Source: Puniceicoccales bacterium
GTDB taxonomy: Bacteria; Verrucomicrobiota; Verrucomicrobiia; Opitutales; JAIRLM01
Length of the DNA: 14,026 nucleotides
Assembly (NCBI GenBank): GCA_031254835.1
Contig: JAIRTQ010000044.1
Span: 1 to 14,026, forward strand
Direction: 5' to 3'
Shown here: positions 1-6,827 of the stretch, one piece after another
How the letters are laid out: each line of letters begins with the position of its first letter
Position numbering within the stretch: position 1 is the first letter of the stretch
Program-made: the position numbers and the translations under genes
The notes under the pieces: model-generated
The model's database searches: none
Seen by the model: only the letters and a program-made list of their open reading frames with translations
What the model was told of the DNA's origin: nothing

Positions 1-11
1 CAGGAGTCAAT

Positions 12-30
12 CGCCGATGGGAAATTTGCG
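12..30. repeat. 19-bp direct repeat, copy 1
   Basis: The word CGCCGATGGGAAATTTGCG occurs here and again, identical and in the same orientation, at 2382-2400. A chance 19-base match within 14 kb is unlikely. The two copies bracket the block of disrupted minus-strand genes and the second lies just upstream of rpmI. They could be the scar of an insertion or duplication, or attachment-like sites. No transposase or integrase is visible between them, so the origin is undecided. Confidence 0.8.
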
Positions 31-60
31 AATCGCAAAACCGGGTCCATGTTCACGGCT

Positions 61-85
61 CCCGCGGCGCCTTTGGCGCCGCGGG
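61..85 (-). terminator. GC-rich perfect hairpin, possible terminator
   Basis: The arms CCCGCGGCGCC (61-71) and GGCGCCGCGGG (75-85) are perfectly complementary over 11 bp and are separated by three T. On the minus strand the hairpin begins 5 bases after a TAA stop at 91-93, which is the stop reached if the upstream minus-strand gene is read through a one-base frameshift. There is no U-tract after the stem on either strand, so it is not a textbook intrinsic terminator. It could instead protect an mRNA 3' end. Confidence 0.4.
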
Positions 86-90
86 GCCCC

Positions 91-1147
91 TTAAAACTCA
101 TAAACAGCGCGGAGGGAGCCGCTTATACTCTTCTGCGTGCCCGTGGAGCCGCGGAGGGAGAGCTTAGCCCAATGCGGAAATTGCACGACCGCCGACGTCG
201 TCAAAGACCCGGCGACACGGACAAAGTCCACAGCCAAAACATTTTTCTCCGAGGCGAACGCGATCGATGGCATCGGAAACGACGGCTGCGGCCGCATCGC
301 GCGAAGGTCCGTCCTTCATGGCCATCCAGACGCAGCCGATGGCGACGGACGCAGTGACAGCCGGAGCTTTGAGCTCCGACCCCACTGCATCGTCCGACGC
401 TGCGCACATTTTCTCAAGCATTCTGACATTTGTACTAACACGCCGACGGCGTAGCAGCAGAGGGCCAGTTACCGACTCTCTCGTAGAAAGCCGCATTGCG
501 GCCCCTGCTCTATCCCACTCCGCCCTAGCGGCAATAAGCAAATTGTGAAATATCAACTGCGGACTACTGTCCATCTTCGGGCCTGTCGCATAGGTCGATT
601 TCCGGGTTGTCCGACCCCGCTTCCGATGCGAGCTCCGGGGGAACGGATTCGCCTTCCACAAGGAGTCACCGGCGACAGATTCGAAGTCCTGCGGCCGTGG
701 CGCCTCCGCCTCAGCCGCCCGCCGTTCTTCGGCCAACCTATTCTCAGCCAAACGTCTCTCAACGGCCACGCTCATTTCTTCAAGAACGGTCGGGTCGACC
801 TGTGCACCTTCACGGACGCAAGTCACGGCAATGGCCCTGTCGAAAAAACCTGCAAGCTCCGCCCATGGAACATTTTCGCTGCTTCCCTCCATGCAAATGG
901 AACACGTCTGTGCCAGCAGCGCCATTGCCGGAACAACATCGCCGTCGATTACCGCCTTCAGCCCCAAAGCCCGAGCGCAGACGTTGACACGATCCATATT
1001 CGTTAGAATCGAAAACAACTCATCAATTTCCGCATCGTCCTCGCATACGCACAGCCTGTCGTACAGTGCACTCTCACTTTTATTAATGAAGGCATAGAAA
1101 CCCTCGACAGCACTATCGATTGCTGCGAAATCCATACTCGTACTCAT
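91..1147 (-). pseudogene. Unknown ~350-aa protein, probably frameshifted near its 3' end
   Basis: I do not recognise this gene. The uninterrupted reading frame runs 1147-164 (327 aa). The ATG at 1147 is supported by a strong AGGAGAG Shine-Dalgarno (1154-1160) six bases upstream. The product is mostly helical, with a charged Ala/Glu/Arg stretch near residues 128-148, no signal peptide and no membrane segment. After residue 301 the frame turns into an odd Cys-rich tail and stops at 164. Removing one base from the A5 run at 242-246 gives a more ordinary continuation (VLAVDFVRVAGSLTT...) ending at 91, directly before the hairpin at 61-85. I therefore suspect a one-base indel, polymerase slippage or a sequencing error. 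If the frame is intact as written, the CDS is 164..1147. The gene lies 25 bases after the small Ala-rich ORF and probably shares its transcript. Confidence 0.5.
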
Positions 1148-1172
1148 GTTTTTCTCTCCTATACGCAGCCAG

Positions 1173-1430
1173 TTACAGTAACAGACATCGCGACGCCCGG
1201 CGGGCTCTCACCTCAGCCAAGTAGTCTTCCGCCACTTTGCGGTCCGCTGCAGCTTTCGCCATTGCTGCAGCCGTAACGGGCTCCGGTGTCGCCGCGCGAG
1301 CCTTCATTGCAGCTAAGCGGTCTTCCGCCGCTTTGCGCTTTGCTGCAGCCTCCGCAGCCTCGGACTTCGCAGCAACCAAGCGGTCCATGCGCTTCCATCG
1401 TAGCCCTCCAATAATTTTGGCCTGCCGCAA
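1173..1430 (-). CDS. Small Ala-rich helical protein with an internal repeat
   Basis: This is an 85-aa unrecognised product that is extremely rich in Ala, Lys, Arg and Glu and should form a long helix or coiled coil. Residues 29-45 (AAKRKAAEDRLAAMKAR) and 61-77 are an imperfect repeat, identical at 11 of 17 positions, with a 32-residue (96-bp) period. The TTG start at 1430 is favoured because GGAG (1437-1440) sits six bases upstream. The first ATG in frame (residue 15) has a GGAGG only about 16 bases upstream, too far for normal use. It ends 25 bases before the ATG of the next minus-strand gene, which has a related Ala/Glu/Arg stretch, so the two probably form an operon. Low-complexity sequence makes chance ORFs likelier here, hence moderate confidence. 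Confidence 0.4.
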   Translation of the reverse strand: MRQAKIIGGLRWKRMDRLVAAKSEAAEAAAKRKAAEDRLAAMKARAATPEPVTAAAMAKAAADRKVAEDYLAEVRARRASRCLLL

Positions 1431-1498
1431 AGTGCACTCCGCACCCTATCGCCCAGACGAAGTCTCAGGACACCGGTCCTAATGAAACTCAAGAAAAT

Positions 1499-1553
1499 TT
1501 TTACACGGGGCGAATTGTTTACACGCATGCGATATTTTTGTAAGAGTTTACAG
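1499..1553. promoter_or_regulatory. AT-rich gap with three TTTACA boxes, possible promoter/operator
   Basis: Three similar words, TTTTACAC (1499-1506), GTTTACAC (1517-1524) and GTTTACAG (1546-1553), lie in an AT-rich gap between the broken membrane-type gene and the small Ala-rich ORF. Read on the minus strand they are TGTAAA-type boxes upstream of the Ala-rich ORF and the unknown gene after it. They could be repeated binding sites for a regulator. The spacing (18 and 29 bases) is not regular in helical turns, and no convincing -35/-10 pair was found. Confidence 0.25.
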
Positions 1554-2202
1554 CCGAGTATGGCTAATCTTGCCGCTCGTCAGCTCTCTCCTCTGCGTTT
1601 CGACATCTTCAAGTGCCGCACTGCGGTCTTCGTCATTGTCGGGTCGGTCTAGGTCGACCTTGTCTAGGAAATTTTCGACCGCCATGACGAAAGCGTCGAT
1701 TTTTCCCACTGAAAACTTCATGATGTTTCTCAAATCGGCTGAGTGCTCCCTTTTGTGCGGGTGACAATTCCTTTGTGAAGGATGTACTTGGTGGCGTAGT
1801 AGTTGGATCTGCTGCCTTGGAGCCCGCATCGGAAGTGAAGACAGAACCATCAGATGCCGTGATGGCGGCTTGGAGGGGCCCCTGGAGCTCGGCGAAAAAC
1901 TTTTCCGTACGCCACAGAGACGGACGGAACAGCAAATAGATGAGGGTGGAAAACACGCAGGAATTCAGCGGAATGTCCAAGACGTCCGCGAGAAATCGCG
2001 CGTAGGCAACGATAGAAAAACCTCTAACGAATGCCGTACAAGCGCAGACGCGCGGTGTCCATATCGGAACACGATCGTACGGGCGACCTGTTCAATTTGA
2101 CCGTGATGTGGCACGGTGCGGCAAAAAGTCAAGAGAAAACTTCATTGGCAAAATAATGAAAAACGCGAACCGCAAAACTTCCAGCCTTTCGGCGCGCATA
2201 GC
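1548..2202 (-). pseudogene. Disrupted membrane-type protein gene
   Basis: Three minus-strand pieces look like one broken gene. The 5' piece, from an ATG near 2202, encodes a hydrophobic start (LRFAFFIILPMKFSLDFL) and hits TGA at 2092-2094. The same frame then stays open to about 1750 and encodes two hydrophobic stretches (GFSIVAYARFLADVL and CVFSTLIYLLFRP), followed by a Ser/Thr/Pro-rich linker. A shift of one base near 1740-1765, around AAAAGGG, leads into an acidic helical tail (KIDAFVMAVENFLDKVDLD) that ends at 1548. An alternative intact ORF could start at TTG 1980 but would still need the frameshift to reach the tail. TGA is a normal stop in neighbouring genes, so recoding is not a good explanation. 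Function is unknown, and the 5' limit is uncertain. Confidence 0.4.
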
Positions 2203-2458
2203 GGCCACATCCCCAAAGCCAAAGGACAACGTAAAAGGCGCGGAGAAGGATGCGTGAAAAAACGAAATCCTATACACCGTAGAGGTTAGTGATCGCTGTG
2301 GGCCGTGGCAAGGAGAAAATTTCAAAAAATTTTACGGATCGGCGATAGCAACGAAGTACGGGCAGAAAATTTTATGGTTTGCGCCGATGGGAAATTTGCG
2401 CGGCGGGCGGAAAAACTCTTTACAGCGGCGGTAGGCCCGCTACGACACGGAGCAAGCC
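2203..2458. other. Gap upstream of rpmI; no infC seen
   Basis: This 256-base stretch holds the second 19-bp repeat and several A/T words (AAAATTTC, AAAATTTTAC, AAAATTTTATGG). I see no translation initiation factor IF3 gene, which in many bacteria directly precedes rpmI. It must contain, or lie close to, the promoter and any L20-responsive leader of the ribosomal protein operon, but I could not assign -35/-10 boxes with confidence. A short plus-strand open frame crosses it into rpmI and looks spurious. Confidence 0.4.
2382..2400. repeat. 19-bp direct repeat, copy 2
   Basis: This is identical to 12-30 (CGCCGATGGGAAATTTGCG), in the same orientation. It lies 58 bases upstream of the rpmI start codon. 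The flanks of the two copies differ, so the identity is limited to these 19 bases. Confidence 0.8.
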
Positions 2459-2650
2459 ATGATAAAGACGAGGAAGGCGATTGCGAAGCGGTTCAAATTC
2501 ACCGCCACGGGGAAGGTGCTGCGACGCACGGCCGGATACGCCCACATGTTGCGCAATAGGAGCACGAAGGCCCGACGACGAGCCCACGGTGACAAGGCCG
2601 TTTCTGCCGGCTTTTCTGCCCACGTGCGCCGGGCCGTTCCGTTCGCCTGA
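2459..2650 (+). CDS. rpmI: 50S ribosomal protein L35
   Basis: This encodes L35, a small basic protein of the large ribosomal subunit. The 63-aa product has the family layout: an N-terminal IKTRKAIAKRFKFTATGKV, matching the usual KTxxxxAKRFKxTGxGK, then an Arg-rich middle around NRSTKARRRAH. Length is typical (about 64 aa). The ATG is supported by GGAG at 2449-2452. It is followed after 82 bases by rplT, the standard partner, which makes the assignment secure. IF3 (infC), the usual first gene of this operon, is not upstream. Confidence 0.93.
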   Translation: MIKTRKAIAKRFKFTATGKVLRRTAGYAHMLRNRSTKARRRAHGDKAVSAGFSAHVRRAVPFA

Positions 2651-2732
2651 ATGAGTGGCCAATGTTTCAAATCGATCCGGTGGGGCGAAATTTTGGCGGC
2701 CTCGGCGGGTCAAGTTTTAGGAGAAAATCAAT

Positions 2733-3107
2733 ATGCCACGGGCCACCAACGCGGTAGCGACGAAGAAGCGGCGGAAACGCATTCTCAAACAAACTAAGGG
2801 GTATTTCGGCAACAAGTCACGGCTCTACCGCTATGCCATCGACGCCTTCTGGCGGGCCGGCTGTTTTGCCTATCGGGATCGGCGCAAAAAGAGGACCGAA
2901 TTCCGTCAGCTGTGGATCGTGCGCATCAACGCCGCCTGCCGCCCGCTGGGAATTTGCTATAGTCGACTCATCGCCGGTCTCGCCGCGGCGAAGATCGAGT
3001 TGGATCGAAAGGCTTTGAGCGAGTTGGCCATCCACGATCCGGCGGCATTCTGTGCCGTCGTGGAGCGGGCTAAGTCGGCATTGGCTACGGCTTCTCAGGA
3101 CGCCTAG
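2733..3107 (+). CDS. rplT: 50S ribosomal protein L20
   Basis: This encodes L20, which binds 23S rRNA early in assembly of the large subunit. The 124-aa product matches the family along its length. It begins MPRATNAVATKKRRKRILKQ, continues with KGYFGNKSRLYRYA and YRDRRKKRTEFRQLWIVRIN, and ends in the globular part with LDRKALSELAI. The usual length is 115-120 aa. The ATG follows AGGAG (2719-2723) with nine bases of spacing. L20 represses its own operon in several bacteria by binding the mRNA leader; whether that holds here cannot be read from the sequence. pheS starts 3 bases after the stop, so co-transcription is very likely. Confidence 0.96.
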   Translation: MPRATNAVATKKRRKRILKQTKGYFGNKSRLYRYAIDAFWRAGCFAYRDRRKKRTEFRQLWIVRINAACRPLGICYSRLIAGLAAAKIELDRKALSELAIHDPAAFCAVVERAKSALATASQDA

Positions 3108-3110
3108 ACC

Positions 3111-4190
3111 ATGGGGTCGGAAGGGCCGGAGGAATTTGCCGCGCTGGAGGGGCGACTTCGTCAACTGCCCGCGGCTCTGAATGATAAGCTCCATGCGCTT
3201 GACGGCTGGGCGGCGCTGGAGGCGGCCAAGGCGGAGTTTTTCGGCCCCAATGGGGCGCTAACTGCCGTGTCGAAGGGCATTGGCAATCTGCCTAAGGATT
3301 GGCGACCGAAAATGGGGAAAGTGCTCAACGAGATCCGGGGGCAGTTGGAAGTTGCGCTGGAGAAGGCGCGAAAGCGGATTGAGGAGGATGAAATTGTCGC
3401 AAAATTAGGCAAGCGCCCTGATCCGACGCTCACCGCGGCGGAGGGCAAGGCTGGCCTCCGGCACCCGCTCTCCATCGTCCTTCGGCGTGTGGTGGAAATT
3501 TTTCACCGAATGGGTTTTTCCGTCGCCGAGGCCTCCGAAATCGAAACCGAGTGGCACTGCTTCGACGCACTCAACATGCCGGCCACCCACGCTGCCAGGG
3601 ACAGCATGGACACATTTTTTCTGCCCGATGATGCGCAAGTTGCCAACGTGGAGAAACATGAATCAGGCGACGGCCGCTACCTATTACGTACGCACACGAC
3701 TTCCGTGCAGATCCGGGAGTTCATCAAAGGCACACTGCCGCTACGGGTTATCGCTCCAGGTCGAGTTTTTCGGCGGGACACGGTGAACGCCACTCACAGC
3801 GCCAATTTTCACCAGTGTGACGTCGTTCATGTGGACCGGCAGGTGTCCGTCCGCGACCTGAAGGACACCATCGACTTTTTACTGTGCAATCTCTTCGGAC
3901 AGAGCGTGGAGACCCGCTTCCGGCCCAGCTTTTTCCCCTTCACTGAGCCCAGCTTCGAGGTGGACCTGCGCTCGCCCGATCTAGGAAAACTGAGTGGCAC
4001 GTGGATCGAAATTTTTGGCTGCGGCATGATCCATCCGAAAGTCTTCCAAGCAGTTGGCATTGACCCCGATCAGTGGTCGGGTCAGGCCTGGGGCATCGGC
4101 ATCGAGCGGATTGCCATGCTGCTCTACGGCATCGACGATGTCCGCCACTTCTACCGCAATGACGAGCGATTTCTGCGGCAATTCAATTGA
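3111..4190 (+). CDS. pheS: Phenylalanine--tRNA ligase alpha subunit
   Basis: This is the catalytic alpha subunit of the alpha2-beta2 enzyme that charges tRNA-Phe in the cytoplasm. The 359-aa product has an N-terminal helical coiled-coil arm (about residues 1-100) and then the class II synthetase core. The core starts at RHPL (117-120) and includes LRTHTTSVQ (192-200), motif 2 FRRDTVNATHSANFHQCD (220-237), and motif 3 AWGIGIERIAMLLYGIDDVR (326-345). It ends in NDERFLRQF. Length is slightly above the usual 330-350. The ATG is three bases after rplT, with AGGA at 3097-3100. The beta subunit gene pheT, often directly downstream, is absent; hemW follows and its start overlaps the 3' end. pheT must lie elsewhere, because alpha alone is normally inactive. 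Confidence 0.96.
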   Translation: MGSEGPEEFAALEGRLRQLPAALNDKLHALDGWAALEAAKAEFFGPNGALTAVSKGIGNLPKDWRPKMGKVLNEIRGQLEVALEKARKRIEEDEIVAKLGKRPDPTLTAAEGKAGLRHPLSIVLRRVVEIFHRMGFSVAEASEIETEWHCFDALNMPATHAARDSMDTFFLPDDAQVANVEKHESGDGRYLLRTHTTSVQIREFIKGTLPLRVIAPGRVFRRDTVNATHSANFHQCDVVHVDRQVSVRDLKDTIDFLLCNLFGQSVETRFRPSFFPFTEPSFEVDLRSPDLGKLSGTWIEIFGCGMIHPKVFQAVGIDPDQWSGQAWGIGIERIAMLLYGIDDVRHFYRNDERFLRQFN

Positions 4191-5304
4191 TCGCGACGGC
4201 CTAGGCATTTACATCCACGTGCCCTTCTGCGCCTCCCGCTGCGCCTACTGCGCCTTCTACGGCGAGCCGCCCCTCCGCCAGTCCATAGACGGCTATCTGG
4301 ACTGCCTTCGGCGCGAATGGGTTCTGCGCTGGGACGGCCGCCCCGCGGACAGCATCTACTTCGGCGGCGGTACGCCGGGGCTTCTCTCCTGCAGTGATTT
4401 TGAGAAAATAGCAAAATTTTTGGGACAGGCGCTATCTTCCCAATTGCGGGAATGGACCGTAGAATTTTCGCCGGCCACCGTCCGCGAAGAAAAATTGCGT
4501 ACTCTGAAGGAGCTGGGCGTCACGCGTATTTCGTTGGGGGTACAGAGTTTCAACGATCACACGCTGGCCGCCCTAGGCCGTCGACAGCGGGCGGAGCTTG
4601 CCATCGCCGCCTACGATCTTGTTCGTGCCCACGATTTTGACGTCAGCTTCGATTTAATTTTTTTGGCCCCCGGCCAGCGATTGGCCGACTGGAAGCGGGA
4701 TCTGGCTCGCGCCGTCGATTTGGGTCCGGACCACATTTCCACCTACTGCCTTACGGCCGAATCAGGTGCGCCGCTCTGGAAAAATCGGACCGCTCCCCCA
4801 GCAACCGCCGGCGAAGCCTTCCACCGAAATGCTCGAAATTTTCTCCAAGAGAATGGCTATGAACACTATGAAGTGTCCAGCTTTTGCCGCCAGGGCCACC
4901 GCTGTCTCCACAATTGCAATACGTGGGCCATGGGCGAATGGCTGGGACTTGGCCCATCCGCAGCTTCCCAGTTCCGCGGCAGACGCTTTCGCAACGTGCC
5001 GAACTTAAAACTTTGGGCGGAGGGAATTTGGTCCAGTTCTCCCGACGAGGAGGACGTGGCTGTTCTTTCCGAACAACTTCTGCTGCAGGACCGTTTCATC
5101 TTCGGCATGCGGATGGCCGACGGCGTGCCCGATTCCCTATTGGATCGCGCTGAGAGATTGGGCTACGGCGATCTGCGGGCACTGTTCGAACGATTTGCGG
5201 AGGAAGGACTTATTCGAAGTGTGGACGGTCGCCTGTGCCCCACCGGCCGCGGCCTGCTGCTGGCGGACGGATTGGCGCTGGAGATCCTCTGCCATTGCGC
5301 TTGA
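4159..5304 (+). CDS. hemW: Radical SAM heme chaperone HemW (HemN-like)
   Basis: HemW-type proteins bind a 4Fe-4S cluster and SAM and are thought to pass heme to respiratory enzymes; they are often misnamed coproporphyrinogen III oxidase. The product has the radical SAM motif PFCASRCAYCAFY (cysteines 24, 28 and 31 from this start), the glycine motif SIYFGGGTPGLL (66-77), GVTRISLGVQSF, and the HemW-type segment HYEVSSFCRQGHRCLHNCNT. The last is close to the family HN-x-YW region, but with NT where YW is expected. From ATG 4159 it is 381 aa, the normal size, and overlaps pheS by 32 bases. No good Shine-Dalgarno precedes this ATG. The frame is open further upstream inside pheS, but the conserved domain begins only about 15 residues after it, so 4159 is preferred. 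Translation may be coupled to pheS. Confidence 0.88.
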   Translation: MTSDFCGNSIDRDGLGIYIHVPFCASRCAYCAFYGEPPLRQSIDGYLDCLRREWVLRWDGRPADSIYFGGGTPGLLSCSDFEKIAKFLGQALSSQLREWTVEFSPATVREEKLRTLKELGVTRISLGVQSFNDHTLAALGRRQRAELAIAAYDLVRAHDFDVSFDLIFLAPGQRLADWKRDLARAVDLGPDHISTYCLTAESGAPLWKNRTAPPATAGEAFHRNARNFLQENGYEHYEVSSFCRQGHRCLHNCNTWAMGEWLGLGPSAASQFRGRRFRNVPNLKLWAEGIWSSSPDEEDVAVLSEQLLLQDRFIFGMRMADGVPDSLLDRAERLGYGDLRALFERFAEEGLIRSVDGRLCPTGRGLLLADGLALEILCHCA

Positions 5305-5339
5305 CCGATCGAATCGCCCTCCTAGCTAGTTAGCGACCG

Positions 5340-5431
5340 GGAGAGATGGCTGAGTGGTCGAAAGCGCCTTCCTGCTAAGAAGGTGGTCCCTCAACGGGGG
5401 CTCGAGGGTTCGAATCCCTCTCTCTCCGCCA
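5340..5431 (+). tRNA. tRNA-Ser, anticodon GCU
   Basis: This is a type II tRNA with a long variable arm. The acceptor arms GGAGAGA (5340-5346) and TCTCTCC (5421-5427) pair over 7 bp, with discriminator G and an encoded CCA (5429-5431). The anticodon stem CCTTC/GAAGG encloses loop CTGCTAA with anticodon GCT at 5374-5376, reading AGC and AGU codons. The T arm is GAGGG-TTCGAAT-CCCTC. The extra arm (about 5384-5403), the 92-base length and the anticodon all indicate serine. It lies 35 bases after hemW and converges with the GrpB-GNAT gene. Confidence 0.97.
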
Positions 5432-5460
5432 GAGGGGCTGCTGTTCCGCTCCTTTCTATT

Positions 5461-6429
5461 CTAAATTAGCACTTTGCCAAATGTGACGTCCTCCGGATCT
5501 AACTGGGGATCGTCCACGGGCATTTCCGTGTACCCGTGCCGTTTGTAGAAATCTATTGGCCTTCCGACCGTCGCAACATAGAGGATTTTGTAATTGTGAA
5601 CTTTCAGCCATTCTTCGATGTTCCTTAGGAACTCTGAGCCAAACCCCTGACCGCGGCTCTCTTCCGTAATGGCAATGGTGCGCAACAGTGCGTCCGCCGT
5701 CTTTGCCCTAAACTGAATTTGCGCGCATCCCACAATTTTTACGCCATGGTACAAAACGAAGTGTTCGTGTTCCGGATGATCGAATGTCCAGAAGTGCGGA
5801 TCCGCAACCCCCGGCTTATCAAAAAATGTTCCCTGGCGCAGGATTTTTACGGCGTTCCATTCGTCGTCCGTAGTGCATTTCAAAATGCGCAATCGGTTGA
5901 AGCCCAACTCTTTGGCGATGGCTTTAATGAAAGTACCTTTCCGGAGAGTGTAGAGAGGGAAGGCGTTTTTTCCAACCCTTTGGTGCGAGGTTTCATCCTT
6001 TAATATTTCCATCTTTAGGGCCGCATAGGCGTCACGGCAATCCCTATTGGCTCTTAGGTGATCACGGAAGAGCAGGTTTAGCTCAATTTCCGGATGATTT
6101 TTGTCGAAAAAAAGGTGCAAATTTACGTCGGGAGTGCCCATTTTGCTAAATCCGCACTTCAACGGGATATTCCATTCGCCCCTATGAACATAGCCGGCCA
6201 CTTCCAGGCCGCCGATGGCGCTCGTACGGTCTTTGGCGACGGCAATTATGTCGATTTTCGGCTTAGCGGCAAGGCCAAGAACCGCCGTTGATCCTATATG
6301 GTGAATTGCGATACAGTTGTCACCAAGCGCATTCGCAATTATGGATCTTTCCGTCTCAAATAGCGCCGGCCAGTTCTCGTCATAGGGTACAATCGAAATG
6401 GGAGCTTTGCCTGCGTTGGCCATAGGCAT
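5461..6429 (-). CDS. GrpB family / GNAT acetyltransferase fusion protein
   Basis: This 322-aa protein has two domains. Residues about 10-172 match the GrpB (UPF0157) family, a nucleotidyltransferase-fold group: HHIGSTAV (43-50) then GLAAKPKIDI (52-61), and VNLHLF (102-107). Residues about 183-320 are a GNAT N-acetyltransferase: the acetyl-CoA loop ESRGQGFGSEFLRNIEEW (257-274) and the end motif FYKRHGYTEM (294-303). Each half is full length, so this is a true fusion and not a fragment. GrpB function is poorly known; some family members are linked to CoA biosynthesis genes. The GNAT substrate cannot be predicted. The ATG at 6429 is 23 bases after dciA and is probably in the same operon; an ATG two codons later is equally possible, as no clear Shine-Dalgarno is seen. 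The family call is firm; substrate and role are unknown. Confidence 0.87.
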   Translation of the reverse strand: MPMANAGKAPISIVPYDENWPALFETERSIIANALGDNCIAIHHIGSTAVLGLAAKPKIDIIAVAKDRTSAIGGLEVAGYVHRGEWNIPLKCGFSKMGTPDVNLHLFFDKNHPEIELNLLFRDHLRANRDCRDAYAALKMEILKDETSHQRVGKNAFPLYTLRKGTFIKAIAKELGFNRLRILKCTTDDEWNAVKILRQGTFFDKPGVADPHFWTFDHPEHEHFVLYHGVKIVGCAQIQFRAKTADALLRTIAITEESRGQGFGSEFLRNIEEWLKVHNYKILYVATVGRPIDFYKRHGYTEMPVDDPQLDPEDVTFGKVLI

Positions 6430-6452
6430 AATGTCTAGCTATCGTTAGCTGC

Positions 6453-6827
6453 CTATCGGCAAATGGGACGAATGACACGAATGGCGGACGAATCGGGCAG
6501 TTTGTGAATTTCGCGCAAAATTTCTCTCTGCCGCAGGGCCAGTTCCTGCACGGCCGCATCGCTAGAAGCGAGGACGGTCAAGACAAACCCGCGAATACCA
6601 TGGGGATGGCTGAGGCGAGATAGGGTCTTTCCGACGATCTGTGGCCAGAGATCCGTCAGCGTCTGGAGACGGCTAAAGCGGCTTAAACAAGTGCCGACGA
6701 GTCTGTTAAGCAAGTCATCGAGCCGGCCAGCGGGACGAGTCATCGGCCGGTGCTCCGACGTCGGCAGGCCGCAAAAATTTTCCATCAACCGTCTTTGGAC
6801 CCCGTTAAAGTGTTGCCTTTGTCCCAT
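6453..6827 (-). CDS. DciA-like DUF721 protein (helicase loader family)
   Basis: This 124-aa product carries the DUF721 domain at about residues 36-120: LDDLLNRLVG, then LTDLWPQIVGKTLSRLSHPHG with the family W-x2-IVG signature, RGFVLTVLASSDAAVQEL, and REILREIHKL. DUF721 includes DciA, the widespread loader of the replicative helicase DnaB in bacteria lacking DnaC or DnaI. The assignment to DciA itself is inference from the domain. The frame is open further upstream inside murA, but the ATG at 6827 shares its A with the murA stop (TGATG), a classic coupling signal, and is taken as the start. The conserved part starts about 35 residues in, fitting this choice. Confidence 0.8.
   Translation of the reverse strand: MGQRQHFNGVQRRLMENFCGLPTSEHRPMTRPAGRLDDLLNRLVGTCLSRFSRLQTLTDLWPQIVGKTLSRLSHPHGIRGFVLTVLASSDAAVQELALRQREILREIHKLPDSSAIRVIRPICR

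Noticed and set aside
1213..1437. Minus-strand 74-aa frame with ATG 7 bases after GGAGG
   Set aside because: The ATG is well placed, but the product is Cys/Gly-rich with the look of an out-of-frame reading of the Ala-rich repeat frame. The alternative frame has coherent helical composition.
2092..2094. TGA read as tryptophan or selenocysteine
   Set aside because: pheS, hemW and murA use TGA as a normal stop, and no selenocysteine insertion element is evident. Gene decay is the simpler reading.
2305..2559. Plus-strand 84-aa frame before rpmI
   Set aside because: It overlaps about half of rpmI in another frame and its second half is clearly a shadow of L35; no family match.
5431..5455. Possible terminator after tRNA-Ser (AGAGGGGC pairing with GCTCCTTT)
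   Set aside because: The 8-bp stem includes two G-T pairs, overlaps the CCA end and lacks a U-tract.
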